Translations under genes and position numbers: made by a program | Notes under the pieces: generated by a model | What the model was told of the DNA's origin: nothing | The model's input: only the letters and a program-made list of their open reading frames with translations | Databases searched by the model: none | NCBI RefSeq assembly: GCF_000150275.1 | Contig: NW_002060962.1 | Location: forward strand, 88,007-152,006 | Direction: 5' to 3' | Origin: Trichoplax adhaerens | Lineage: Eukaryota > Placozoa > Uniplacotomia > Trichoplacea > Trichoplacidae | Length of the DNA: 64,000 nt | Part shown: piece by piece, positions 24,927-38,300 of the stretch | Layout of the letters: every line of letters starts with the position of its first letter | Numbering within the stretch: position 1 is the first letter of the stretch

Positions 24927-25277
24927 TCACTCTTCTAGTAATCCTCCAACCAGGCCAGGGTCCATCCGTTTTGCGCAGGCGTCAAAGACCCCATCAAAGT
25001 AAACGGTCGAGTAATAATTCATGTTGACAAAATTGGCGAAAAGCCGCTTGCAAATGGAGATTGGACTATCCTTGAGTGCATTGCTTGCCTTTACCCTGTA
25101 TAGGATGCCAAATAAAGCATCAAATACAGTTAAGCGATGATGGAAATGGATATAAGTGATTGTGATTTGATGCAATCTTGCAAGCAATGTCTGTTGTTGA
25201 TTGCTATGCAAATATGACAATTCTAGTATAGGACGTTTTTTTCCCCATTCGGAGATGAAACAAAAGTCGATATGCAA
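24927..25277 (-). CDS. Orphan 116-codon ORF, unknown protein
   Basis: An uninterrupted frame starts with ATG at 25277 and ends at TGA 24927. It encodes about 116 residues and its codon use is more balanced than the surrounding DNA (many G/C third positions). It has no signal peptide or obvious membrane segment; there is a His-rich patch (YIHFHHRL) and an ending MDPGLVGGLLEE. I recognise no domain. It lies about 340 bases downstream of the SLC25A51-like gene on the same strand, so it could be a separate short gene, an exon of one, or a relic of a larger coding sequence. The base composition difference from its flanks is the main evidence that it is, or recently was, coding. Confidence 0.35.
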   Translation of the reverse strand: MHIDFCFISEWGKKRPILELSYLHSNQQQTLLARLHQITITYIHFHHRLTVFDALFGILYRVKASNALKDSPISICKRLFANFVNMNYYSTVYFDGVFDACAKRMDPGLVGGLLEE

Positions 25278-25615
25278 TCATGTCAAATTCTTTTTGACTT
25301 CTCTTTCTATATACATAAACGACCCATCACAGCATTCGATGCCAAGTAAAATTATAGTAATATTCTATAGCACAAGTTAGCAACAGCTAATCATCTTTAC
25401 TCTACGTGTATCCCATGGGTGGACCCAATTTTTGGAAATAGAAATCAACGTTATCTGTGCATATTATATAGCTCTTGTAGGTTAATCAAGAAAAATTGTA
25501 CTGACGGTTAGGTCCATGCAATCTATCTTATCTACCTTCCAATACGGGTAGGATGAGATAGAAAGGCTTATTTTCTTGCTACAGATGGACTAACCTGTTT
25601 AAGTAAAGGATCGAT

Positions 25616-26632
25616 TTAAAGCGATTTGATATTATCAGGTTGAAAAAAGTTCCTCTTGAGTATTTCGTATGTGGCATTGATAATGCCCCAAGAGATTAAT
25701 GATCTCATAAAATTAGCTTGAACGCCGTAATACAATTTTTGAACACTACGATTTCTGTCGTTAAAGACCTTGATAAAGGTTTTATTGAAACTTGTAAACT
25801 CTCCGCCAGCTTTCCGTTGCATGACACTCTTAACGACGTTGAGAGGATAATACATGGTGCTGATAACTGCACCAAGAACGGCACCACTAACGAAATCACT
25901 GGCGATATTGCCGGCGCTCGATTGATAATTAGGCAAAATATTTCGAACAGGTTCTCGCAATGCAAAATAGACAGCATTACTAGGTCCATTCCGTATTAAG
26001 ATCGGAGTTAAACCGCGATAATATTCCTTTAAACCAAAACGCTTTAAATTGTGAAAAGCTTGTACCGTGTTCGTATATTTCCTTTGTTGATGTCGGTCTT
26101 GGAGCAAGACTTGAACTCTTTCGAACGGCGTCAAGATTGCTTCAGTGGTTCCAGCTAAGGTAGCGGCAAGTAATTTTACCGGTAGTGCAGGAAGTGTTGA
26201 TCCATGATTCCAACGATGGATCTGTTTATTATAAAAGTCATACAGGCCAAAAGTCAAGGAAAGTGTAGTACACTTTAACAACAATGGTGGGCCTAGACCT
26301 CGATACAAATTTCGAACACCTTCTAATTGTAATTGCTTGACTGCACTGGATAAATTGATACCATGAATCTGTTGGCGAAAGATAGCTTTATTAACAGGAA
26401 AAGTCAAGACAATATTGGCGAAAGCAGCACCAGCACCGCAAACAAATTCCGGCGAACTTTTACTATTAGGAGATACATTACTACGAATTTGTGTACTACT
26501 ATAACCTTCGGTGACATTAAAGTGAACACTTGTCGCATTATTCTTGATCGACGAGAAATGATTTCTGGGCAAATAGATGAGCATGGCTAACGCCGGTGTT
26601 TCATGGCTGACTAGCATAAAAGTGACATCCAT
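25616..26632 (-). CDS. SLC25A51: Mitochondrial NAD+ carrier SLC25A51 type (MCART), intronless
   Basis: SLC25A51/52 import NAD+ through the inner mitochondrial membrane. The single open frame encodes 338 residues, slightly longer than the vertebrate protein because of an N-terminal extension of about 60 residues. Three carrier repeats are visible with the divergent signature motifs typical of this subfamily: FPVNKAIFRQQ (repeat 1), TPFERVQVLLQD (repeat 2) and YPLNVVKSVMQ (repeat 3). NLYRGLGPPLL, EYYRGLTPILIRNGPSN and RSLISWGIINATYEI match SLC25A51 closely. Lack of introns amid intron-rich neighbours is notable, although vertebrate MCART1 also has its coding region in one exon. An internal Met (MLIYLPRNHF, residue 17) could be an alternative start. 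It is tail-to-tail with SPEF1. Confidence 0.93.
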   Translation of the reverse strand: MDVTFMLVSHETPALAMLIYLPRNHFSSIKNNATSVHFNVTEGYSSTQIRSNVSPNSKSSPEFVCGAGAAFANIVLTFPVNKAIFRQQIHGINLSSAVKQLQLEGVRNLYRGLGPPLLLKCTTLSLTFGLYDFYNKQIHRWNHGSTLPALPVKLLAATLAGTTEAILTPFERVQVLLQDRHQQRKYTNTVQAFHNLKRFGLKEYYRGLTPILIRNGPSNAVYFALREPVRNILPNYQSSAGNIASDFVSGAVLGAVISTMYYPLNVVKSVMQRKAGGEFTSFNKTFIKVFNDRNRSVQKLYYGVQANFMRSLISWGIINATYEILKRNFFQPDNIKSL

Positions 26633-27209
26633 CTTTTACCATTCATTAGTGTTTTCAACCAGTGAGAATAGCTTGTACAAGCGTTAATATCAAGTCTTTT
26701 TCAACACGATAGCTCACTAATCGTGTCCAATTGGACAGTAAAGCAATGGATCAATGTGAGAATTAGGGTGGCTAGTGGCAAATTGCATGTAGAAAAACAA
26801 CAAATTACCTTGGCAGCGGGCAACCAACAGCAAAATCGAACAACTGAGTCTACTAACTCAATCCTGACTATTTATATCAGTCTAATGGGTGTTCTTCCGT
26901 CGGGGCGTAGTTTACAGTATCAATAAATTGGGGATAAAAGGGTATGGAACATGGCTTAGCCTTATAGGCTTTCAACTGTCGTCCACTGGGAAATCTTGTT
27001 GCCACTCACCACCCACAAAGACTACCAAAACACCACGCCGAGCACCATCAACTACTATACTTAGATTCGGTATTGATCTAGTGTATATTAGGCAAAATAA
27101 CTATGACGTCACTTAGCTAGCGAAAAAGGATTGAGCGATCCAACCGCCTTGTATTTTTCTTCCTCTATTGGTAGTCTATGAGGTAGCTCATGTCCAAAAT
27201 GATTTCTTC

Positions 27210-27720
27210 TGCTGACCTTTTCAAGGATAGTAGAAATTAGGATTGTATTTCCGAGATAAATTGTCGGAAAAGGATATTGTATCGAGCTCAAAATAATCGT
27301 ATCAAAATGATGGATGGTAGACGACTATTTATTTGGAAGGGAAGATCAAGCATAGTAGAAATCAGGATTGCACTCAACCAGCTGTATTTAGCCTGTATTT
27401 TATAGACAAACCGTCGGGAAAGGGATGTAAAACAACCGAGTGGAATGACGTATGGAGCTACACACATCTTTTTTACACATTACTGGCAAGGGAAAATCAA
27501 GGATAGTACAAAGAGGGCTTGTAGTGGACGAGCTGTATTTCATTAACTAACAGTCGCAAAGAGATACTCTGTACAGGTAGTAATAGCAATGTAAAAATGA
27601 CTGACTGAATCAAGTGGAGCGTGGAGGTGGATGTATTTTTATTTTATCCATTGCTTCCAGCGCAAAATTAATGGCAGTGGAAATTTAAATTCCTGTTTAA
27701 TAGCTGTACTTCATCAGTAA
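27210..27720. repeat. Decayed tandem array, unit about 125-170 bp
   Basis: The block TAGTAGAAATTAGGATTG recurs with drift near 27228, 27354, 27504 and 27673. It is followed by an AGCTGTATTTCAT-like block, AACAGTCGGGAAAGGGATA, and an AAAATGATGG-like ending. Copies are strongly diverged and of unequal length. Confidence 0.6.
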
Positions 27721-28689
27721 ACAGCCAAAAATGCATACTCAACAGATCTAAAATACCAATAGAAAAATGGTTGACTCCAATTGAACGCGTAGTTATAGCC
27801 TCCTGCAAGATGTACAAGTTCTTTTTTTTATACACTACTGTACATCACTTTGAAGGATTTAACGTTGAATTGGATAGCCATTCCTTTCAGTAAGATTTAC
27901 AGTTCATGAATCCGATTGAAGCAACTATCGCGTATGCATGCTATACATTGTAACTACATTGGAGCTTGAGAGTGATGTAGAGAGTTTGCAAGCTCATCTA
28001 TTCGTACAAGGTATTCTATACCTGTGTATTCTACTGTAGATAGCAGCAACATGCAGTAGTGCAATTACAAACTGCTAGAGAAAAGATATTTCAATTTTTG
28101 AACCTCTTTTTCCTCCTAATAGATTCTACCATGGAATGCAGAATAGCTCATCAAAAGCGTACGTGAAACTCCATTTTCAACATGATTGCAATGGACTAAA
28201 TATGTTTATATTCGTGATGATGGCATGGTCACCGGACACTGCCACTACCGTATTTACTTGGATATTGATTTTTTATTGATTGTAAATCACCATCTCACCG
28301 GGCACGCATTAATAAGTTGACAAATAAAATTTTGCTATTATGTCCATGCAACTTTACACCTTTGATCTGCTGACCTTGATAGAATAATAATCAATATCCA
28401 TCAACAATCATAGAAAAATAGAAAAATAACACGAAAGAAATGACTTGATGAAACCGCTTTACTACTGTAGACTGGACTTGATGCTTTTTGTTTATCAATC
28501 TTGCTTAAGTAAACAATTTGATAAGCAGCACAAGAACATGCGGCAAAGGCGTGCTCAAAGCCAATCAGTGCTCTCTATTTCCACTCTCTCTCTATGACGT
28601 AATTCCATCCAGCACAGATAAGAAAGTTAATCTAAAGTTAAATTAGTGAAGAGTTACCGCCCATTTTCTTGTCTTGGCTGGACATCACA

Positions 28690-29480
28690 AGATGCAAACT
28701 GTAAAAGGCGATTGCAAACACCGGCATGATCTAATGTCGATAAGAGATAACAATCAAAACTTGATTGGGATCTCTAGAGAATAGAGCTCTCACAGCAATC
28801 TTGCTACCTTTATTAACAAGCAAATATCAACGCCGCCGTATTGAGAGTTCACGTATAAATTTTTATTTCACCTTCTTGATGATTGCCATCGATGTTTACT
28901 TGCTCAATCAAGGATCTAAACACCGGCTATAGTACAGAAAGAACAACAATCAAAACTTGATTGCGACTCCTTCGGACTAGAGCTCTCACAGCAATCTTAC
29001 TACCTTTATTAACAAGCAAATATCAACGCCGCCGTATTGAGAATTCTCGTATAAATTTCTATTTCACCTTCTTGATGATTGCCATCGATGTTTACTTGCT
29101 CAATCAAGGATCTAAACACCGGCTATGGTACAGAAAGAACAACAATCAAAACTTGATTGCGACTCCTTCGGACTAGAGCTATCACAGCAATCTTGCTAAC
29201 AAGCAAAAATCAACGCCGTATCGAAAATATTTTATTTCACTTTTTTGATGATTGCTTTTAATGCTTGCCATGGGTGTTCACTTGTTCTATTAAAGATCGA
29301 AACACTGGCATGATCTAATATAGAAAAAAGGCAATAATCAAAACTTGATTACGACTACTAGGGACTGGAGCTCTCATAGCATTCTTGCTAACTAGTAAAA
29401 ATTAACGCCATATCCAGAATATTTTATTTCACTTTCTTGATTAGTGCCATGGGTTTTCACTTGTTTAATCAAGGTTGCTA
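28690..29480. repeat. Four-copy satellite-like tandem repeat, unit 192-196 bp
   Basis: The landmark CAATCAAAACTTGATTG occurs at 28751, 28947 and 29143, and as TAATCAAAACTTGATTA at 29335, giving spacings of 196, 196 and 192. Each unit also contains CTCTCACAGCAATCTTGCTA, TTAACAAGCAAATATCAACG, TTTCACCTTCTTGATGATTG and TCTAAACACCGGC. Units 1-3 are very similar; unit 4 is more diverged. The landmark is itself a palindrome (CAATCAA/TTGATTG). Confidence 0.9.
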
Positions 29481-32339
29481 CTGTAAATCATGCAATGCGT
29501 GAAACAATTGGAGAAACCATCTGCTACTAACCAATATCGGTAGTACTAACCTTTTAGTGACCCATTTCCTTTCAATTTAGTATCCAAACGAAGTAAATAA
29601 TTTGTTAAAAGCGATGAATTTAAGTGAAATTGAACTTAAGTAATGTAATAATATTTTAGTTATCGTGATTACTGCATATATGGTAAACGAGTTTTGATAT
29701 CCTCTTATAGAGAAAACAGCAAGGTGATGCTGGTACTATCTTGTTTATCTCTGCTTTCTTCTAGCTGTCACCTTATTGATGTTGTTTCTATCAATTAACC
29801 TGCAATAGCCGAAAGCCATTGAGCGTCTATAGAGAAAACAGCATCGTGCACGCCAGCAGACAGTAATTGATATTTATTGTACAGTATAAAGGCATAAAGT
29901 CTACGCCAAGATTAGAATGATGGTATCGTTAGCAATAACACTTTTGCGTTTGCAGGAATTCATCAAAGCAATAATGATCGAGTCATAGCTCGAGGAAAGC
30001 AGGGATACAAGTGATTATACCGGCACGTACTATGCTATTTTCTATATGCAAAAAGGGTATCAAAGCTTGCTTGCAATGGAGCACAATTGCATCTCTAGAG
30101 GCGAGAGTACAATCGATAAGCAATAATCAGGTTTAGGCTGCTACAAGATATGAATGAATATGCCATACTTTAGCTAGATCAATTGATATTCAGTGCAAAT
30201 AAACATCCTTGAGAATACTTATGAATATTATATGAGAGTATAATACTAGATGAAGCAATAACGCCAGCACGATTGACACAGTATGTAGTGATCCTGTTTT
30301 AATAAAAATACGTAAAACCTCTATTTTAAAACGCCTGGATTATATACCGCTACTAATAGTGAAAAGTGCGAATTTTGCTTGCCTACACCGAATGCAATGG
30401 CGATATTCATAGAATAAAGAGAGTCATGTCGAAATATGATTACGATAAATTCCATGCATCGAGTATATGCAACTACTTTTTAAATAAATTGATCAGCTTG
30501 TGAAGCAGTAAATCTACTAGTTCATGAATACACCTATTTTCGCTAGGCAAAAGTACATTCATCTTCATATCGGATTTGAGCGAATATTCGAGTTCTACAT
30601 CTTCGTTCAAGCCTAAGGAAAACTAACGATACCACTCCTTAAGCAAGAAGAGTTCTTAGTTTACCATTATACTTGGTTTTACCGTTCATAAAAATCTGGG
30701 ATATGACTCATGCATCTATACAATCATTCCTGTTCTACAAGCAGAGCATCGTAATTGACAAGTAAGCAATTTATGATAAAACCATAGCTTCAACACACTA
30801 TGACAATATTGAATTTAAAAAGGATAGTACGTCATAGTGATGGATTATTTACTGGAAGATATTGATAGAGCTGGAGAAAATCAATCTATGGATAGAATAC
30901 TCGACCTAATTCGAAATACCTCCTACAGTACAATATTGTAGGTAGCAGTAGTATTGCAACATTATAAACCGGCATAGAAATATCGATTTGAACAATATGC
31001 AAGTATTAAATTAGCGAAATATATAAATTTTACACAGACGAGCTACGTTAACCGCATGTAGATTAGCATCTGCAGGTCACGAAGGATTGTAGCCAAATTA
31101 GCTAAATAAAATGACCCCTGTACTAATGTCAAAAACATATGTTCAAAGTCTATACGTGTATTTGCGTTTTATCTATTAATTATCTTCTGACTAGATACCG
31201 GCATTTTAAATCACTACCGGTAGTTAACCTGTCCATATCCGCCTTTACAATGTATACTAGTCCACAATTTAATTTAAGTACGCTAAAATTATGGATGATT
31301 TATGAAGAGTAATCTATTTCACATTAGTTCTTGCTAAAACACAAGGCTCAAGTGTAAGGGTTATATAAGACATACTTGCATGCTATCGAACAAGGACTAA
31401 ATCTATTATCGATATTCAATCTATGGTTGAAAGAAAGATCATGAAAAATGAACTCATTTTTGTATTTAACAAATAATCTACGTCTCTATTATGATGATGA
31501 TTATTATTTTTATAATCCATGCACTGTAACGCAGGTAAAATGAAAATTCTATCAAGCAAACTTACCATTCAACTTTAGTACTTTATTTTTAAGTTTAAGT
31601 GAAAGTAAATCATGCTGTCAACATTACAGTAAGATTTTGATATGATAAAAATTGCCAAGATTCTTTTAGTAAACATTGATACTAACAGTGAATTACAGCG
31701 ACAGAAGCGATTTAATTAGGGGGAAGAAAATCAATCGCTTTGTCAGAATTCCTCCGTAGCGATAATATATATGTTAACAAGTTTATTTCTATGCCACAGT
31801 AGAGAATTTTAAAGTGTCTTTGTCAAGAAGTACAAGTAGACCTTAATTCAATTGAATTATTCTTAGAGTCTACGTAGTGATTAGTTAATCTAATCTTAAC
31901 TTGGTTTATATCTTATGAATATAGCTGTTGATTGTAGCTGTAACGAGATCAAGAATCTGAGATTTTGAGCTTTCCTTTCCTTTAGTCTACTTTATTTGGA
32001 AGCCCATGCCAAGCGCGATATCATACACACGTTAACGAGACATGAGAACTGTGACAACAAATCAGCTCTAGTACCAACATAACTTTAATACCATATCCTA
32101 ATGCACGTGAACATTTGTAGCATGTGATCTTAATCTAGTACAGTAGATAAGGTTTAGATAAGCCGTAAATAGTACGATATCTAGGATTCCCCACGTTCTA
32201 TGGCGCGTACACAACAAGGTAACAAGCAGTAGTTTACGGGACAAGCGATGACTCTAAAGTTAAAATGCTAATTTTCAATCTAATTTACAAGATAATATAC
32301 TAGGTCAACGAGGGTAATCATAATTTAGCAAGCATTAAT

Positions 32340-35300
32340 TTAGTGTACAGCCGTATAAGATGAAACTGTGCCAATGACAACAGCTCTCTGTCCTAAGCTG
32401 CCTTCAGTGGTTGGCATATCATGGTAAGCGCCACCATCCTTAATATCGCCAACAGTAGTTGAATCAACTTCTTTCTCCCATATTACTACGTCGTCTAACA
32501 TAGATAAAAAGACACATGCTATTATTATGATTTATACATCAACTATTATTAAGTATTGGTGCTATTGATATCGAGACTATCGCGAATCGATCGTGAAGTA
32601 AATGCAGTAGTGTAATGAAAGTTAATTTTTAGAATTCTCCTTCTAATTTTAGTAACTATTGTAAGTTTAAAAGCAACTTAATTTGGTACTACGGTAGATT
32701 CTACCTAGTATTTTAGTATATCGTAAACCCCGACCATTTTATTCGGTTTAAGAATTTAATGACATACGATAACTTGATTTTGTTTAAGAGTTGTACAATG
32801 TGAGATTGTAAACTTAGCTACGGTATATATTTAGATAGCACACAGCAATCCTGATTAAAAACTAGCCGGTAATTTTGATTAGAACTTACATTAGAAACGA
32901 TATTACTTTATGATAAAATACAGTAGAAACCCGAACGTTCTAAATAGGGTTTTAATTTAAGAGTAATGATCTTTTATGATGTTTTATAGTTACATTTTGT
33001 ATACTGCAAAAAATACTTTTTGTACAGTAGTTAAATTACGATTAACTATTATTAATTTAGTCATTTGGGAATCTAAGGTATAATTTGCTTTGTCATATGT
33101 GTTTAATTGCTAGTTTAATTTGAATTACTTTAGAATGGTAAGACAGTAGTCTGATACTACCTACTGCTCTGCGTAGTAAATAAAAGGTGACATAGTTCAG
33201 TAGTTTAGTAGTTCAAGATAGAGAAGGTGAAGTTAAGGACTTTCTGAATTCGTAAGTAAACCGTAATTTACGCTGGTAGTTTGATTGATGAAGGCAGTAA
33301 TTCTGTCCTTTTGTAATTATCAAGTACAGTTTAATATGATTTTTAGACATTTATTATAATAAACTGGTATTTTCCCCAAATTTCGTTGTATTGGAATTAA
33401 AAAGTTGGTAGTTTTACTCTAAATTTTCGTCTACTATTACTGTAGCATGTATGCCTACGGTTCTTTTCCTTATCTATCTACCTACTATTATTTTTAGATA
33501 ACGAATACTAGTATTAGATTATTTTGATTAATATCATGTTATTTTTCTATAAATAGGTATAATTAGTAAACAATGGAGCAGTATTTTGTGCTTCCATTAC
33601 CTGAATTATCACTAATATCATTACTGCCATTTGCAAATCAGTTCGGTAGCTGCTAGATATGCACTAACAATAATTTTACCTTATATCGTGCAAAGTATCA
33701 ACTACAGTACAGGAATAGATAGTAGAAGAATATTTCAGTCTGATATGAAAGTATCAGTATCATTGTCGCTATTATTTAGTAAGGTAGTCATTCAGGAAAG
33801 CTGCAATTAGCAAGGCATAGACAATAGAAGAGTAATTATCTGCGATGTCAGTAAAGATATCAAATCGCCGCCTTATTTTTAACAATCAATTAATTAGGAA
33901 GCTATAATTAGCAAAGAATAGACAGTAAAATAGAATTTATCTAACTTTGATGTCAGTGAAGGTGTTAATATCATAACCATTATATTTAGCAATCGGCTAG
34001 AAAGTTGTAATTAGCAAAGAATAGATATCACCGATGTCAGTAGAGATATCAGTATCATCATCGCGATCATTAAGTAATCGATTACAAAAGTTGTAGATGG
34101 AGAAGGCTGTTTATGTTTAGCAATGACGAAGGTATCAGTATTACCGTTGTTTTCATTTAGCAGTCAGTTAGAAAGCTATAATTGGCTAGAAATACGATAC
34201 TAGAAGAGTGCGTCGTATTTATCTTAAATGTTAGCGCAAGTGTTAGTACGATCATCGTATCATTTAGATATCAGTAAGAAAGCTGCAATTGTCGAGGAAT
34301 AAACAGTAAAAGAGCATTTATCTACCTCCGATGTCAGTGGAAGCATCAGTAATGTATCATTATTGTTATCATATAGCAATCAGTTAGAAAGCTGCAATTG
34401 GCAATAAATAGGCAATAGAGTATTTATGCCTGATATTTACGAAGGTATCAGTATCATTATCGTTCTCATTTGTCAATTCGAAAACCTACTATTAGCACGT
34501 AATACTTCACTAAGTGCGACTTAGAGCTATAAAGTACGTATTAGCTGAGGTAGTAAGATCATCAAATCATTAGTTGCATATCACCATCACTTATCATTTT
34601 GCTATCAATTCGACTAGCTGCATTGCCAGAAGGTAAAATAGATTATTAAAGAAATAAGTATCAGTGCTTATTATTTTGACTCGTCCAGTCATCATCACTA
34701 CTATTCTACTCATAAGAATACTATGACATAATTTCTAGCATTTATACACTATATAATAATCCGTATTCAGTCTTTACTCCACGATCCATTCACCCTCCCT
34801 TCTAATGATCAAGCGACATGTATACTTTCCGAAGAAACTTCTAAATAGAGTTTCTTATTAACTATACAAAAATCAAAAAATTATAGCATTCTCTCACCAA
34901 TTAAAAGATCTACATCCTGACTTGAGCTTAAGTCCGGCGCCTTGCCAATAATTAATGCTGAATTACTGTCAGCAACATTAGTAGTACTGCCACAGCTTAT
35001 AGCAGGAAAAAGGCTTGCAGTACCATCCTTATAGATTTTAAGATCTAATTCAAGAAAAGAATATCAACCGTAAGATTGTTTTAGCAGTAATTCATAACAA
35101 TTTTTAGGCCAACCAATAAATTAGTAGTGAGTAAGAATAAAGATTCTAACAGACTACTTATAGAGGATTAGTATCTCCTATATCTAAATCATAATACTGC
35201 AAGCTGTAAAAAATACATATTAGGAATTGCACTTTTCAAAAATTGAAATCTAATCGCTGCTGTCGTTTATCGAACGTTATGTTTACGTACCATTTGTGGC

Positions 35301-38300
35301 GCTGTAGGTAACAGCAATATGAGTCCAAGAAGTAAATGTACCTAAGACAAAGACTGCACGACAAGAGTCCTTCAATTGGTATATAACCTCTACTTTTTGC
35401 GAACCTGAGACTGGCTTAACATATTTAATGTCAAAGCCACGATCAGTAGCCGTTGGACTTGCATAAACATGACTGGAGAGTAAATGTTGTGGAGTGACAG
35501 TTGCATCAACTACTTTAAACCAAAATAGTGCTGAAAACCCGTTACTGCATTCGTCCGGATCGACAACACATTTACCAGGGTGTGAACCTAAAAGAAATTA
35601 CACTATTATTTTTGTCGTTTTTTTACCCTTCTAGTAAATAGAAATGGAACATAGACCCAAGTTAAGTATCGTGATATCATTTTAAATTAAAACCTCTGAT
35701 TATTTAACCGAAGATTTCAGATCAATTGACGATTGGTCTGATGCATTTCTTTCTAGTCGTCATAAAGTTACCATAGATTAAGTGTACAAACCTAAGTCAG
35801 CATAAGCATAAGTAGTCTGTAATCGGAGTGCATTGAGTGTATTGCCAGCATCTAATCCAAATTTGAAATTGGTGTGAGAATTATCAGGGCCTGTTATTTC
35901 TGTAGTTCCTACAATAATTTCATCAACTGCATTAATTTCATCCATGGGCCATGAGTACGGTGTTTCATCTAAAGATCATTAGAATAATTGATATTAATTT
36001 TATTTCAATAATGCTCGTATTTTTATTATTTAAGTTCTAGACAAGTAAGTAGAATACTATCAAAAGATGACGATGAGTTCCCGCACCATATATTAAATAT
36101 AGAATGCCATCCGCTAAATATTTATATTAATTTTCTTTTATTAATTTATTATTCTTATTTTAAGAATTCCAGAAAAGCAAGTAGAAGGATATCAAAAGTG
36201 ACAATGAATTGTCATATATAAATTAATGAATGCTTATTTTCTTTATTATATTTTGACATTGACTTTATTTCACTACTATAGTATTCTTGTTGTACGAATT
36301 TTAAACGGGCAAATGGAAAACTATCAAAAAGTAACAATGAATTACTGTATCGTATATAAAATATTTATTGCTTATATTCTTCTTTGTAGTATCGTTATGA
36401 TCGCGAAATAACTATTAAGCATTAACTTTAATTCGATTTAATTCGTAAGATATTGTATATCAGCAATATAAAATCTTGTTATGTTAAATTAAGCGAACTT
36501 ATTATCAAGTAATACTACCATAACATCGATAAGAGATGGTTAAAGCTTTTGCACTCATTCCATCTGCTATGTATTCATGTTAACAACTACTTGACTCACC
36601 GTAACAGCCATACATCAAATTGATCTGGGTATAATCTAGAAAGCTACCACCAGTACGTTGGCCGAGACTTGCAGTTGAAACATTTGGATTTATTACTGTA
36701 GACACACCATCGGTGCTATAGTCAATTTTGCCATAGTGCATAACGGATTGATAGTCATATTCAATTCCAAATGGGTCTGCATGTTGATTAGCATGTATAT
36801 CAAAGTGGACTAAATTGGCTAAAGAAGCAATAAATGATCAAAATGGTGAATGAAATTGCATATCATGAGCTAATATTCCTGTGTTAACTGCATAAGCTCT
36901 ATGAAACGCGAACTACTGTTCTAAAATGCATTCCTAATTTTAATTTAGTAAAGTTATGGTATCGTCAAATTCTCTTTCTTTATACTAAAAAATATGGTCT
37001 ATTCGATTAATTGTATCGCATAGGAGACGAAAATTACTATAGTACTATGGGGTCTTTATTTCAGTAACCGTGGATTAAACTTAATTATGATGCAATCTTT
37101 GAGAAATACTTTGCTCCACATTCGCGTTATGTTAGAATAAGCACACTATAACGTAAAATGGAAGTAATTATAATTTCCGTATGATTTATCATTAATACGA
37201 TATTCCAAGATTAAATTTAGTACATACTTTATGATTATTTATATAGTACTAGAAGAAAATCATCTCAGAATATAACATAAATAATCCATATTTCCATATT
37301 CTTTATTATGCTTAAGATTTCAGGGTTTTTTAATAATGCATATTTTATGCTGTAGTCACATTATGCTAGACGAAAATCATCTCATAACGTAAAATGAAAA
37401 TAATGCCAACTCCCGCACTGTTTATCATACTTGAAGATTCCAAGACTTAATGTATATTTTCCATTTATATTGCGTTAGAAAGGACTTATACGCAATATAG
37501 AATACAAATAATTTTAATTTCTGCCCGTTATATTTACAGATCTACTATCAATAGGTATCGTTGCTGATAAATTATCGTTAAAAATAATTTATATGAATTC
37601 GGTAACAAGATTGCAAAGTGAGAAAATCACATTACTAATATATTCAACTTACTTGAATCTACTTTGGTAGTATCAACTGATACATAAGAATTGCGGTCTA
37701 ATCGAGAATGAGTATGGTGCAATCCCAAAGCGTGGAAGAGCTCGTGAATGATAATTCCTTCGGTGTCGACACAAAAATTATCTAACGACAACAGTTGTGC
37801 TCCACCATGTTTTCCGATAGATGATGAACATCTAAAAACAGATCAAATTAATTTAAGGAATAAGGAAAGGGAACTAATACAAGGAAGAAAACACCTTGAT
37901 TGAATGCTACAGTGGTGAATTTCCTTTTATCACTAGAGAGTTAATTTATTGTAAAAAATTGATAGCGGCACCGATACTAATTCGCACAGTTATATAATTT
38001 ACCCAGTAAGAGATCCGATGGATAAGTAATCGACATCGCTACTTAGTTTAGTTGCAAAAGTCAAGCAAGTTTTTGACTCGATTGTATCCATAGCATTTCG
38101 GACTTTAGTTTGGCTTGCAGTTGCTATAATCAATCAAATATGCAATGAGAATTCATCAGTAATATATCGAGATATCAATTTATTATTTTATATTATGTGG
38201 GCATACACGAGTGTGTCTTGTACTATGAACGCATATAAATTATATGGTAACCAGAACTAAATATATTATAAATCTACTCGTCCTGTACGATATATTTACT

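Larger units (their letters stand above)
26633..32339. other. Long intergenic region with two tandem arrays
   Basis: 5.7 kb between the 5' side of the SLC25A51-like gene and the 3' end of the astacin gene. Two arrays (27210-27720 and 28690-29480) are listed separately. From 29480 to 32339 I see only AT-rich sequence, plus a 33-codon frame at 30840-30941 described in the findings. No splice-compatible exon series was found. Confidence 0.5.

Noticed and set aside
36226-36411. 61-codon hydrophobic plus-strand frame
   Set aside because: It lies in intron 5 of the astacin gene on the opposite strand, inside one copy of a 131-base array; composition is that of AT-rich DNA.
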